64,000 nucleotides of DNA, taken from assembly GCF_000697965.2 (NCBI RefSeq), contig NZ_CP015882.1, forward strand, positions 806,001 to 870,000, read 5' to 3'. The DNA is from Ensifer adhaerens. Lineage in GTDB: Bacteria; Pseudomonadota; Alphaproteobacteria; Rhizobiales; Rhizobiaceae. The notes under the pieces were generated by a model, which ran no database searches, was not told the origin of the DNA, and saw nothing but the letters and a program-made list of their open reading frames with translations. Below are positions 27,262 through 35,073 of this stretch, one piece after another (position 1 is the first letter of the stretch; each line of letters starts with the position of its first letter). The position numbers and the translations under genes are program-made.

Positions 27262-28479
27262 ATGATCGACATGCCCCACGTTGTGGTTTCCCCGGCACGG
27301 CGCGTGTCGTCGTGCCGACAATGGCTGGCACTCGGCGTGCTCGCGCTTGGCGTTCTCGCCGGTTGTCAGGGCGCTCCCACCGCCCCTGAGGTGCTCGACG
27401 TCGAATCGCCGCAGGCAAGGCATGCCCGGCGCGCATCCGAGCATGCGGTGAAGTCGCAGGAGGCCTTCGGAACCGGCGCAACGCGTGTCGGGCTTATCAC
27501 TGCACTGATGGCGCCGTCGGGCGAAACGGTGCGCGAACGCGACATCCGCGACGGGGCGTCGCTCGCCGTGGACGAGGTGGGTGGTGGCCAGCTTTCGCTT
27601 TTGGTCGAAAATACCGACGGTTCGCCGCAGCAAGTCCAGGACGCCGCCAAGCGTCTCGCGGGCCAGAACGCGGCGTTGATTGCGCTGTCGGTTGCGGACG
27701 TGCCTGTCAGCACCGTCCGCCAGGGACTTGGCTCTGCCCGCGCGCCACTTCTCGCGTTGCGCGGCAACGGCGCCGAGCGGCCGGCCGGCACCTTCGCCTT
27801 CGTTTCTGACCGCATCGATAGCGCTGTCGAGGGCGCTTCCTATGCTTTTGCCTCCGGCCGCAAGCGGCTGATCGTGCTTTTGCCCAGCGATGTCTCTGCC
27901 GCCGAACGGCAAAGGCTGGATCGCGGTCTTGCGGGCTATGGCATCAAGCCGGCGCTTGTCGCCGTGACCGGCATCACGACATTTTCCGGTGACGCGGCCG
28001 CCAAGGCAAAGCTAAAGGATATTGATGCGGTTCTCCTCATCGGATCGGAAGGGGGGGAGGTCGGTTCTCTGTCGCAACTCAAGGCCAACGGCTATCTGAA
28101 ACCGAATGCAATGGTCGTCGGAACTTCCGGTTGGACGAATGCCGCCTACAAGCGACCCGAATTTTCCGGAAGCCACCTCTGTCTCTTCGGCCCGGAAAAC
28201 GGCTCGCGGATGACGTCGCGCTTCCTCGATCGCTACGAGCGTGCGGCAAGTGCGGACGCGGCTTATGGGTTCGACGTCATCGCCCTTGCGGCTGGTCTCG
28301 TGCGGTCCCAGGGGGAAGGCGCCATCAATCAGGAAAGCATCCGCGCGCCAAACGGTTTCGTCGGTGCGGCGGCCACCTTCCGGTTCACAAAGGACGGCTC
28401 GGTAGAGCGAACCTGCGCCATCTATCAGGTGACCGCCGGCAGCGTGAAGCTTCTGGATCCCGCGCCCCGCTCGTTCTGA
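27262..28479 (+). CDS. LpoA-like penicillin-binding protein activator / periplasmic-binding-fold lipoprotein
   Basis: A 405-residue lipoprotein. The lipobox LAGC places the acylated Cys at residue 35. The rest is a type I periplasmic-binding fold (RVGLITALMAPSGETVRERD, GASLAVDE, QLKANGYLKPNAMVVGTSGW), as in Leu/Ile/Val-binding proteins and in LpoA, the outer-membrane activator of class A penicillin-binding proteins. Rhizobial proteins of this type are usually annotated as PBP activators. It starts 10 bp after the small Cys protein and probably belongs to the adhesin transcript. A role linking the envelope to adhesin anchoring is speculation. No permease genes adjoin it, which argues against an ABC importer component. 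Confidence 0.72.
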   Translation: MIDMPHVVVSPARRVSSCRQWLALGVLALGVLAGCQGAPTAPEVLDVESPQARHARRASEHAVKSQEAFGTGATRVGLITALMAPSGETVRERDIRDGASLAVDEVGGGQLSLLVENTDGSPQQVQDAAKRLAGQNAALIALSVADVPVSTVRQGLGSARAPLLALRGNGAERPAGTFAFVSDRIDSAVEGASYAFASGRKRLIVLLPSDVSAAERQRLDRGLAGYGIKPALVAVTGITTFSGDAAAKAKLKDIDAVLLIGSEGGEVGSLSQLKANGYLKPNAMVVGTSGWTNAAYKRPEFSGSHLCLFGPENGSRMTSRFLDRYERAASADAAYGFDVIALAAGLVRSQGEGAINQESIRAPNGFVGAAATFRFTKDGSVERTCAIYQVTAGSVKLLDPAPRSF

Positions 28480-28566
28480 CCGAAGCGTTATTGACCAAAA
28501 ACCGATGCGGCGAGCGACCGCGCTGCATTCGGTGTAGAGAAGCGGGCGAGGGCACGGCAGCTAAGC

Positions 28567-29251
28567 TCACGTTATCCGCAAGCTCGCGCCGTGATGCCGG
28601 AGGCCAAGGCGGGAGGCGACACGCTTCGACGAGGCGTTGTCTCGATCGGTACTGTAAAACAAGGTGCGAGAGCGAAGCGTCGGCAGCCGCGACCAACCAG
28701 CCGTCGCAGCAGCGCCGAAACCGCGTCCTCGAAACGCCTTGGCGGTCACAAGCCCGAGTTCGGCGCCGGAATCGGTGAGCCGCGCCGCACATGCCAGGGA
28801 GGCGACTTCACCGTCGACAATGGCAGCGCACCAGGGCGACCAGAAGTCGGCAACGCCGTGGAAGCCAAGATCGAACCAGGACTCCGGAACCCCATCCGTC
28901 GCCTTCTTCGGGGTCGTTGCGAACGAGCCGCGCATCGCCTTGGTGAGGAGTGTCGTGCTGCAACTCAAAGACAAGGCCGCAATCGTATTCGGCAGGCCCA
29001 TCATCACCAAGCAGCGACAGATAGCACTCAAGGTTCACAGGCGTGCTGGGATGAACGAAGGGCGGTTCGGTTGCGGCAAGTCCTTCCAGCTCCGCGACCA
29101 GACCGCCCGGCAGGTCCGCGCGTGCTTCGCACAGGTTTCCCTCCGCGCATCCGGCGAGCCCGAAGCGCGGGCCCGGTGCCTGATCCGGATCGGCGCGTGT
29201 TCGAAACAATGTGTGGAAGTCTATTTTCAGCCAATGGCTTGCTGGTATCAT
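28567..29251 (-). pseudogene. GNAT N-acetyltransferase, frame-broken
   Basis: Two overlapping reading frames together make one GNAT protein. The N-terminal half begins at ATG 29251 (or TTG 29266): MIPASHWLKIDFHTLF ... GPRFGLAGCAEGNL ... PPFVHPSTPVNL. The C-terminal half lies in another frame down to 28567: VADFWSPWCAAIVDGEVAS, then the acetyl-CoA motif LGLVTAKAFRGRGFGAAA and FYSTDRDNASSKRVASRLGL. The frame switches at about 28885-28910, near NDPEEGD/GVPESWF. Some residues expected between the halves seem absent, suggesting a small out-of-frame deletion rather than a single-base error. The product is probably non-functional. Confidence 0.7.
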
Positions 29252-29406
29252 GAGGCGATCGCTCAATAATATCCCCGCATCCGTCGAGTACGTTCCTGGC
29301 GTGAGGGGGCAAGATGCCCACGGCGAGATCGGTCGCGCGCAATCGGCGACAAAGGAGCCTTGCGTTAAGGCGGGATTTTCATGTCTTGCCAATGCGTGAA
29401 CTCTCA

Positions 29407-29420
29407 TGGTAACGTTCCCA
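29407..29420. promoter_or_regulatory. LacI-family operator upstream of lacI
   Basis: TGGTAACGTTCCCA is an imperfect copy (one mismatch) of the perfect palindrome found at 30571. It lies 51 bp before the LacI-type gene, as expected for an autoregulatory operator at the operon promoter. The rest of 29252-29471 shows no gene. Confidence 0.65.
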
Positions 29421-29471
29421 CGAGCTTGAGGCCTGTCACCTTTGATGATGGCTTCCGGCCCGGGAGGAAAC

Positions 29472-30521
29472 ATGAAGAACGGACCCCGGCAACGGGCCAC
29501 CATTATCGACGTCGCGGAGCGGGCAGGGGTCTCGAAGAGCACGGTTGCACGTGTTCTGGCGGGTTCTGCCAGCATTTCCGACGAAGCCCGCGACCGCGTG
29601 CTGAAGGCCGTTGCAGCCACCGGCTACGAGCGCAATCATCTGGCCGTCGGCATGCGTTCGGGGCGCAGCGGCATGCTCGGCCTGGTCATTCCCGATATCA
29701 CCAACCCCTTCTGGGCCGAAGTCGCCCGCGGCGCCCAGGATCGCGCCGCCAAGGACGACATTTCGCTTCTCGTCTTCTCGTCGGACTGGGATGCCGGCAC
29801 GGAGGCGACGCATCTTCGCGCCCTGCGGCGCGCCCGTGTCGATGGCGCGATCATCAATCCGGTCGCCGACAATTTCGATGATCTCGATCGCTTCGGCTTA
29901 CCCTTCGTTTTCATCGGATCGAGCGCCGAGCGTTTTCCGGATACCTTGAGCGTCGGATCGGATATCGCCCAGGCTGTCCGTCTCGGCATGGATATCCTCG
30001 TTGAGCGCGGACACCCGGCGCCGGCCCTGATGCTCGGCCCGCGGTCGCGTCTTGCGCGCGCCCGGTTCCTGCGCGCCGTGCACGAGCATTGCATCGCGCG
30101 CGACATCGACCCCGACATCTTGCTGGTGGAAGAATCCGACTACACGGTCGAGGGTGGCCGAAAGGCCATGGGGCGTTTGCTCGCCGGGCCGTGGAGAGGC
30201 AGTCGCGCCGTCTTCGTCGCCAACGACCTGATGGCACTCGGTGCCATGATCGCCGTGCGCGAGGCGGGGCTCCGGTGCCCGGAGGATATTTCCATTCTTG
30301 GCTTCGACGGCATTCCGGCGGGTGCTTTCTCCTGGCCCGGTCTGACGACGATCGAAAAACCTGGCCGGCAGATCGGCATTCGCGCGGTCGAATGCCTGCT
30401 CGATCAGATTGCCGGCCGCCCGGAGCACGGCCGGATATTTCTGCCGTGCCGACTGGTCGAGCGCGGTTCGCTTGCCGATGTCTCGGCCTCGGTAGCTGTG
30501 CGCACGGCGGCAGGGAGGTAA
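29472..30521 (+). CDS. LacI-family transcriptional regulator of the downstream catabolic operon
   Basis: A 349-residue repressor. The ATG at 29472 follows GGGAGGAAA. The helix-turn-helix and hinge occupy about residues 8-60 (ATIIDVAERAGVSKSTVARV, ...GYERNHLA). A periplasmic-binding-fold effector domain follows (LGLVIPDITNPFWAEVARGA, ILGFDGIPAGAFSWPGLTTI). Its stop lies 2 bp before the first permease gene, so regulator and transporter are cotranscribed. Two GGGAACGTTCCC-type palindromes, one before this gene and one inside the next, are the natural operators. The inducer is presumably the imported sugar conjugate or a metabolite of it. Confidence 0.92.
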   Translation: MKNGPRQRATIIDVAERAGVSKSTVARVLAGSASISDEARDRVLKAVAATGYERNHLAVGMRSGRSGMLGLVIPDITNPFWAEVARGAQDRAAKDDISLLVFSSDWDAGTEATHLRALRRARVDGAIINPVADNFDDLDRFGLPFVFIGSSAERFPDTLSVGSDIAQAVRLGMDILVERGHPAPALMLGPRSRLARARFLRAVHEHCIARDIDPDILLVEESDYTVEGGRKAMGRLLAGPWRGSRAVFVANDLMALGAMIAVREAGLRCPEDISILGFDGIPAGAFSWPGLTTIEKPGRQIGIRAVECLLDQIAGRPEHGRIFLPCRLVERGSLADVSASVAVRTAAGR

Positions 30522-30523
30522 CA

Positions 30524-31489
30524 ATGAGCGTAAGCAACGATCTTGTAGCGGATGCAGCCATGCCTAGAAGTGGGAACGTTCCCAACGTCCATCGGCGAAG
30601 CGTCACGAAAAACGTGCGGCAATGGTGGCCCTACTACCTGATGATGGCGCCCGGGCTGATCTTCTTCGTGATCTTTCACTATTTTCCGATCTGGGAAGCC
30701 AAGATCGCCTTCGAGCAGTTGCGCATCATCCCGCCGAACATCTGGGTCGGGATCAAGCATTTCCAGACGCTCTTCTCCTCGCCGATCTTCTGGCAGGTGC
30801 TGATAAACACGCTGATCATCTCGACAATGAAGATCGTCTTCGTCTTCCCGGTCCCGATTATCGTTGCGCTGCTGCTCAACGAGATCCGGGGCGGCGCTTT
30901 CCGCAAGTTCATCCAGTCGGCGATCTACCTGCCGCATTTCCTTTCCTGGGTGGTCATCGCCGGCGTGTTCATCGCGGTGCTTTCGCCGAGCGACGGCGCG
31001 GTCAACGACATCATCGGTTTCTTCGGATTGCAGCCGGTCTCCTTCATGACCGACACGGGCTCGATCCGCTGGGTGCTGGTCTTCTCCGAGATCTGGCGAT
31101 CGGCCGGCTGGGACAGCCTGCTTTACCTTGCCGCCATCATCGCCATCGACCAGGAACTCTATGATGCGGCCGAGATCGACGGAGCCAATCGCTGGCAGAA
31201 GATCCGCTACGTCACCATTCCCGGCATCGTGCCGACGATCGCGACGCTGTTCATCCTCAACGCCGGCATGTTCCTGAACGCCGACCTCAACCAGGTGATC
31301 AACTTCTCCAACGACGTGGTGCGCAGCAAGATCGATATCATCGACACCTATGTCTACCGCATCGGCCTGCAGACCGGCGAGTATTCGCTGGCAACGGCCG
31401 CCGGCCTCTTCAAGGCGGTTCTCGGCATGCTGATGATCGTCGCCGCCCACCTTCTTTCCAAACGTCTTACCGGCAAGGGGGTATGGTGA
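30524..31489 (+). CDS. CUT1 ABC sugar permease (LplB/YteP-like), subunit 1
   Basis: A 321-residue inner-membrane subunit with about six transmembrane helices (first at about 40-60: YYLMMAPGLIFFVIFHYF). The EAA loop reads EIDGANRWQKIRYVTIPGI. It resembles the LplB/YteP branch of carbohydrate permeases. The ATG at 30524 has GGGAGG upstream and sits 2 bp after lacI. Codons 16-21 contain the perfect LacI-type palindrome, which is unusual for coding sequence. A GTG at residue 31 would be an alternative start beyond the operator. It ends in an overlap with the second permease (TGATG). Confidence 0.9.
   Translation: MSVSNDLVADAAMPRSGNVPNVHRRSVTKNVRQWWPYYLMMAPGLIFFVIFHYFPIWEAKIAFEQLRIIPPNIWVGIKHFQTLFSSPIFWQVLINTLIISTMKIVFVFPVPIIVALLLNEIRGGAFRKFIQSAIYLPHFLSWVVIAGVFIAVLSPSDGAVNDIIGFFGLQPVSFMTDTGSIRWVLVFSEIWRSAGWDSLLYLAAIIAIDQELYDAAEIDGANRWQKIRYVTIPGIVPTIATLFILNAGMFLNADLNQVINFSNDVVRSKIDIIDTYVYRIGLQTGEYSLATAAGLFKAVLGMLMIVAAHLLSKRLTGKGVW
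30571..30584. promoter_or_regulatory. Intragenic LacI-family operator, perfect palindrome
   Basis: TGGGAACGTTCCCA, a perfect 14-bp palindrome of the LacI/GalR type, lies within codons 16-21 of the first permease gene. It is 1.16 kb from the upstream copy at 29407. A loop between the two, or a roadblock to elongation, would repress the transporter genes. Confidence 0.7.
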
Positions 31490-32391
31490 TGGCCGCCCAC
31501 AACGTTCGCAGAACGCCGCTCGAGCGGCTCGAATATGCGATCATCGTCTCGACGCTGATGTTCCTCGTCGTACTGACGGTCCAGCCGCTGCTCAACCTGC
31601 TCGCCATCTCCTTTTCGGATCCGGGCAAGGTTGCCGGCATGAGCGGCCTGACGGTGGTCCCCAACGGGTTTTCGACCGACGTCTGGAGCCTCCTGGTCAA
31701 CAACCCGGCCGTCCAGCGCGGCCTCCTGAACTCGATCTTCATCACGCTGGTCAGCACCGTCCTTGGTGTCGTGCTGACGGCGCTGATGGCCTGGGCACTT
31801 TCCCGCCCGGGTTTGCCGGGGCGGCGCGCGATTTTCGTCTTCGTGCTGGTGACGATCGTCTTTGAGCCCGGCATCATTCCCGATTATTTCATCAACAAGC
31901 GCCTCGGCCTTCTCGACAGCTACTGGTCTCTGATCCTCTTCAAGGTTGTGAACGCCTGGTATCTGATCATTCTCGTCCGCTTCTTCGAGGAAGTGCCGAA
32001 GGAACTGATCGAGGCCTCGGAGCTCGACGGCGCCAACCCTTTCCAGATCTTCTGGTACGTGGCGCTACCACTCGCCAAGTCGGCGCTTGCGACCATCGCT
32101 CTCTTCTACTTCGTCTTCCACTGGAACGAGTTCTTCCGGGCGATGATCTATCTCAACGACCAGTCAAAATGGCCGCTGCAGGTCGTGCTGCGCCAGTTCG
32201 TGGTCGAGGGCGACAAGCTCGCCATGGTCGGGGTCGTCGACAGCAACAACTACACCGGTGCGAGCCAGATCAACATTCGCGCGCTGAAGGCAGGCATGAT
32301 CCTGCTTACGATCGCGCCGATCCTCGCAATCTACCCACTCATTCTGAAGTTCTTCACCAAGGGCACCATGAGCGGTGCGCTGAAGGGCTGA
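31489..32391 (+). CDS. CUT1 ABC sugar permease (YtcP-like), subunit 2
   Basis: A 300-residue inner-membrane subunit with about six transmembrane helices. The EAA loop is EASELDGANPFQIFWYVALPL, with GMIIPDYF-like topology (here EPGIIPDYFINKRLGLLDSY). ATG 31489 overlaps the stop of permease 1 as TGATG, with GGGGG seven bases upstream; ATG 31483 is also in frame. The protein pairs with the first permease and the downstream solute-binding protein. Substrate specificity cannot be read from it. Confidence 0.9.
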   Translation: MAAHNVRRTPLERLEYAIIVSTLMFLVVLTVQPLLNLLAISFSDPGKVAGMSGLTVVPNGFSTDVWSLLVNNPAVQRGLLNSIFITLVSTVLGVVLTALMAWALSRPGLPGRRAIFVFVLVTIVFEPGIIPDYFINKRLGLLDSYWSLILFKVVNAWYLIILVRFFEEVPKELIEASELDGANPFQIFWYVALPLAKSALATIALFYFVFHWNEFFRAMIYLNDQSKWPLQVVLRQFVVEGDKLAMVGVVDSNNYTGASQINIRALKAGMILLTIAPILAIYPLILKFFTKGTMSGALKG

Positions 32392-32440
32392 CGATGCAGA
32401 ACCGAACCATAAAAGCCATAGCATATTGGGAGGAACAACC

Positions 32441-33862
32441 ATGCTTGGAAATCTGATCCTTGGCGCAACCACCGCCATGGCATTGATGGCGAGCGTCGCC
32501 ATGCCCGCCTTCGCCGATCCGGTGACGATCCGCGTCGTCTCGAAGGATCTCACGACGAGCAATCCTGACGACGTGAAGCTGATGAAGGCCTATGAGGAGG
32601 CGCTGAAGGCCAAGGGCACCGACATCCATATCCAGGTCGTCGACCTGCCGTCCTCTGGCTATGCCGACAAGCTCAGCGCCATGCTTCTGTCCGGTGATAT
32701 CCCCGATCTCATCTATTTCCAGGGCGGCGACGCCAAGATGGCCGAACAGGGCGTGCTGGAGGACTGGAACACCTGGCTGCCGAAGACGACCTATCTCAAG
32801 GACGCGCTCTTCCCGCACAATGTCGAGCGGCTGAAGAACTATCCCTACCTGCTCTATGTCTACCCGCCGCGCATACCGCAGCCGGTGATCCGCGCGGATT
32901 GGCTCGAGAAAGCGGGCGTCGAAGCACCGAAGACTACGGACGACTACGTCACCCTCTTCAAGGCGATCAAGGACGGCGATTTCGACGGCAACGGCAAGGC
33001 CGACAGCTACGGCGTTACCACCGCCGACAACACTCAAGAGCTCGACGCCGTCTTCAATCAGGCATTTGGCGTCACCGGAACCTGGCTGAAGAACGATGCT
33101 GGCGAGTGGATCCATGCCCGCGTTTCGGCCGCGGAAAAGGCAAAGATCGCTTTCTACGCATCGCTCCGCGAGCAAGGTCTCTATGATCCGGAATTCATCA
33201 CCACCAAGTGGGACGTGAAGGAAGACAAGTTCTATTCCGGCCGTGCCGGGGTGATCTTCGGTTCCTCCGCAGAGGTCATCGACATCTATGGCGGCAAGAT
33301 GCGCCAGGCCCATCCCGGCGTGACCCTCAGCCTGCTTTCGCCGCCGAAGGGTCCGGGCGGCCAGGGCCTGATGGCGCTGGACGTCTCCAAGGAAGCGCGC
33401 GGTCTCGCGATCGCAACGACCTCGGAGCACAAGGAGGAGGTGGTCAAGTTGCTCGACTTCATCGCCAGCCCCGAGGGCCAGGCGATTGAACGGCTCGGCT
33501 TTGAGGGCGAGCAGTACACCAAGGACGGCGAAACCATCAAGCCGACCGACAAGCTCGCTACCTGGTATGCCCGCTTCCTCGTTGCCGCCAACTGGCAGCC
33601 GCCGGTTCAGTGGCTGAGCGATGCCGCGCAGCAATCGCTGAAGACGATCTCCGCCGACTTCAAGCCGGACAACGCCTTCGTCTGGCCTGCGGAATACGCC
33701 ACCGACATCGACGCCACGGAGAACGTCTACCGGGCCTGGGTTTACAAGTTCGTCTCCGGCGAAGCCAAGATGGACCAGTGGGACCAGTTCGTTTCCGAGT
33801 GGAACGCTGCCGGCGGCGAGAAAATGACCGAATATGCAAGGACGGTTCTCAATGACAAATGA
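32441..33862 (+). CDS. Extracellular solute-binding protein of the LacI-linked ABC system
   Basis: A 473-residue periplasmic protein (LipO-like, family 1 solute-binding fold). The ATG at 32441 follows GGGAGGA. A signal peptide ends near AMPAFAD (residue 26), with no lipobox. Typical segments are GDIPDLIYFQGGDAKMAEQG, YLLYVYPPRIPQPVIRADWL and FASPEGQ-like IASPEGQAIERLGFEGEQY. Several aromatic residues in the lobe interface suit a sugar-type ligand. It is followed by an overlap with the first ADP-ribosylglycohydrolase gene, which ties the ligand to those enzymes. Confidence 0.9.
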   Translation: MLGNLILGATTAMALMASVAMPAFADPVTIRVVSKDLTTSNPDDVKLMKAYEEALKAKGTDIHIQVVDLPSSGYADKLSAMLLSGDIPDLIYFQGGDAKMAEQGVLEDWNTWLPKTTYLKDALFPHNVERLKNYPYLLYVYPPRIPQPVIRADWLEKAGVEAPKTTDDYVTLFKAIKDGDFDGNGKADSYGVTTADNTQELDAVFNQAFGVTGTWLKNDAGEWIHARVSAAEKAKIAFYASLREQGLYDPEFITTKWDVKEDKFYSGRAGVIFGSSAEVIDIYGGKMRQAHPGVTLSLLSPPKGPGGQGLMALDVSKEARGLAIATTSEHKEEVVKLLDFIASPEGQAIERLGFEGEQYTKDGETIKPTDKLATWYARFLVAANWQPPVQWLSDAAQQSLKTISADFKPDNAFVWPAEYATDIDATENVYRAWVYKFVSGEAKMDQWDQFVSEWNAAGGEKMTEYARTVLNDK

Positions 33863-35057
33863 TGCTCAAGGGCTCTCCCTTAAGGGACGGGTTCGGGCGC
33901 TTCTCTTTGGCGTCGCCTACGGCGACGCCATCGGGGCGCCGGTCGAAAAGCTCTCCGCTGCGGAAATCCGCCAGCGCTATGGCCGGGTGACATCGCTCGA
34001 CACAGAGTGGCACCGCATGAAGCAGAGTGAGGCGGCCCGCAACGGCCGTGTCCGCGGCAGCGGCATCGTCACCGACGACACGCTGATGACGCTCTGCGTG
34101 ATGTCGATCTACGACGACGTGAAGCGCCATCTCGATGCCTGGGATATGGCCTCGGGCATGGTGCGGGAAATTGCCTGGACGCCGCGCTGGGTGCCGGAGC
34201 TGCAGCGCGAGACGATGCTGATCGAGCGGCTGTTCTATCCTGAGAAGTGGATCTTCCAGCGCCATCAACTTTCCGGCTGCGACCCGCGCCAGGGCGGCGT
34301 CGGCAACATGGTGAACTGTGGCGCGGCGATGTACATCGCGCCGATCGGCGTCGCCAACGCCTGTGATCCGAAGGCAGCCTATGATGAGGCGATCGCCTTT
34401 GCCTCCGGCCACCAGCAGAGCTTCGGCCTGGAAGCTGCCGGCGTACTCGCCGCCGCGGTCGCCGCCGCTTTCGTGCCGGGCACCACCCTCGACACCGTCA
34501 TCAAAGAAACGCTGGCCGTTGCCAAGGACGGAACGCGTGATGCGATCGCCGATATCGTCGAGGCTGCTGGCTCATTGAAGGGCGCGGATCATGCGACAGT
34601 CGTCGCCGAATTCCACCGCATCATCGCGCGCTATTCTCCAATGGGCGACGACGTGCAGCACACGCCGCAGAAGGCCGGCATTGCGACCGACGCCTACCAG
34701 CCATCGCGTCTGCACGCGATCGAGGAACTGCCGCTGGCGCTCGGCTTTGCGGTCGTCAATGACGGTGATTTCTACAAGTCGATCATCGACGGCATCAACT
34801 CCGGCCGCGATACGGACTCGATCGGCGTCATGGCTGGCGCAATCCTCGGCGCCATGCAGGGCGAGAGCATCATCGACCGGGCGATGCTCTCCCAGCTCGA
34901 CCGTGTCAACAAGCTCGATCTCTACCGATCGGCCGATGCGTTTACCGCAACCGTGACCGCAATCCGGGCGGCCGACCACAAACGCGAAATGGCGCGTGCC
35001 ACGGCGCGCGCAGGCCTCTTTGCCGCTCCCGAGCTCACCCAGGTTTCCAGTCTCTAG
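33852..35057 (+). CDS. ADP-ribosylglycohydrolase-fold enzyme 1
   Basis: A 401-residue cytoplasmic enzyme of the ARH/DraG fold, which hydrolyses N- or O-glycosidic bonds with a two-metal centre. Metal-binding motifs are intact: GDAIGAPVE at about 24-32, TDDT at 74-77, and SGRDTDSIG with D320/D322. The start is placed at ATG 33852 (AAGGACGG upstream), overlapping the solute-binding protein stop by 11 bp; ATG 33834 is in frame but lacks this RBS. Inclusion in a sugar-uptake operon argues for cleavage of an imported glycoside or nucleoside-like compound rather than removal of ADP-ribose from proteins. The true substrate is unknown. Confidence 0.85.
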   Translation: MTNDAQGLSLKGRVRALLFGVAYGDAIGAPVEKLSAAEIRQRYGRVTSLDTEWHRMKQSEAARNGRVRGSGIVTDDTLMTLCVMSIYDDVKRHLDAWDMASGMVREIAWTPRWVPELQRETMLIERLFYPEKWIFQRHQLSGCDPRQGGVGNMVNCGAAMYIAPIGVANACDPKAAYDEAIAFASGHQQSFGLEAAGVLAAAVAAAFVPGTTLDTVIKETLAVAKDGTRDAIADIVEAAGSLKGADHATVVAEFHRIIARYSPMGDDVQHTPQKAGIATDAYQPSRLHAIEELPLALGFAVVNDGDFYKSIIDGINSGRDTDSIGVMAGAILGAMQGESIIDRAMLSQLDRVNKLDLYRSADAFTATVTAIRAADHKREMARATARAGLFAAPELTQVSSL

Positions 35058-35073
35058 AATTCGAAAGTATCCG

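Noticed and set aside
34996..35073. Upstream extension of the second ARH enzyme
   Set aside because: The extra 26 residues overlap the first ARH gene and do not fit the family; ATG 35074 aligns with the conserved N-terminus.
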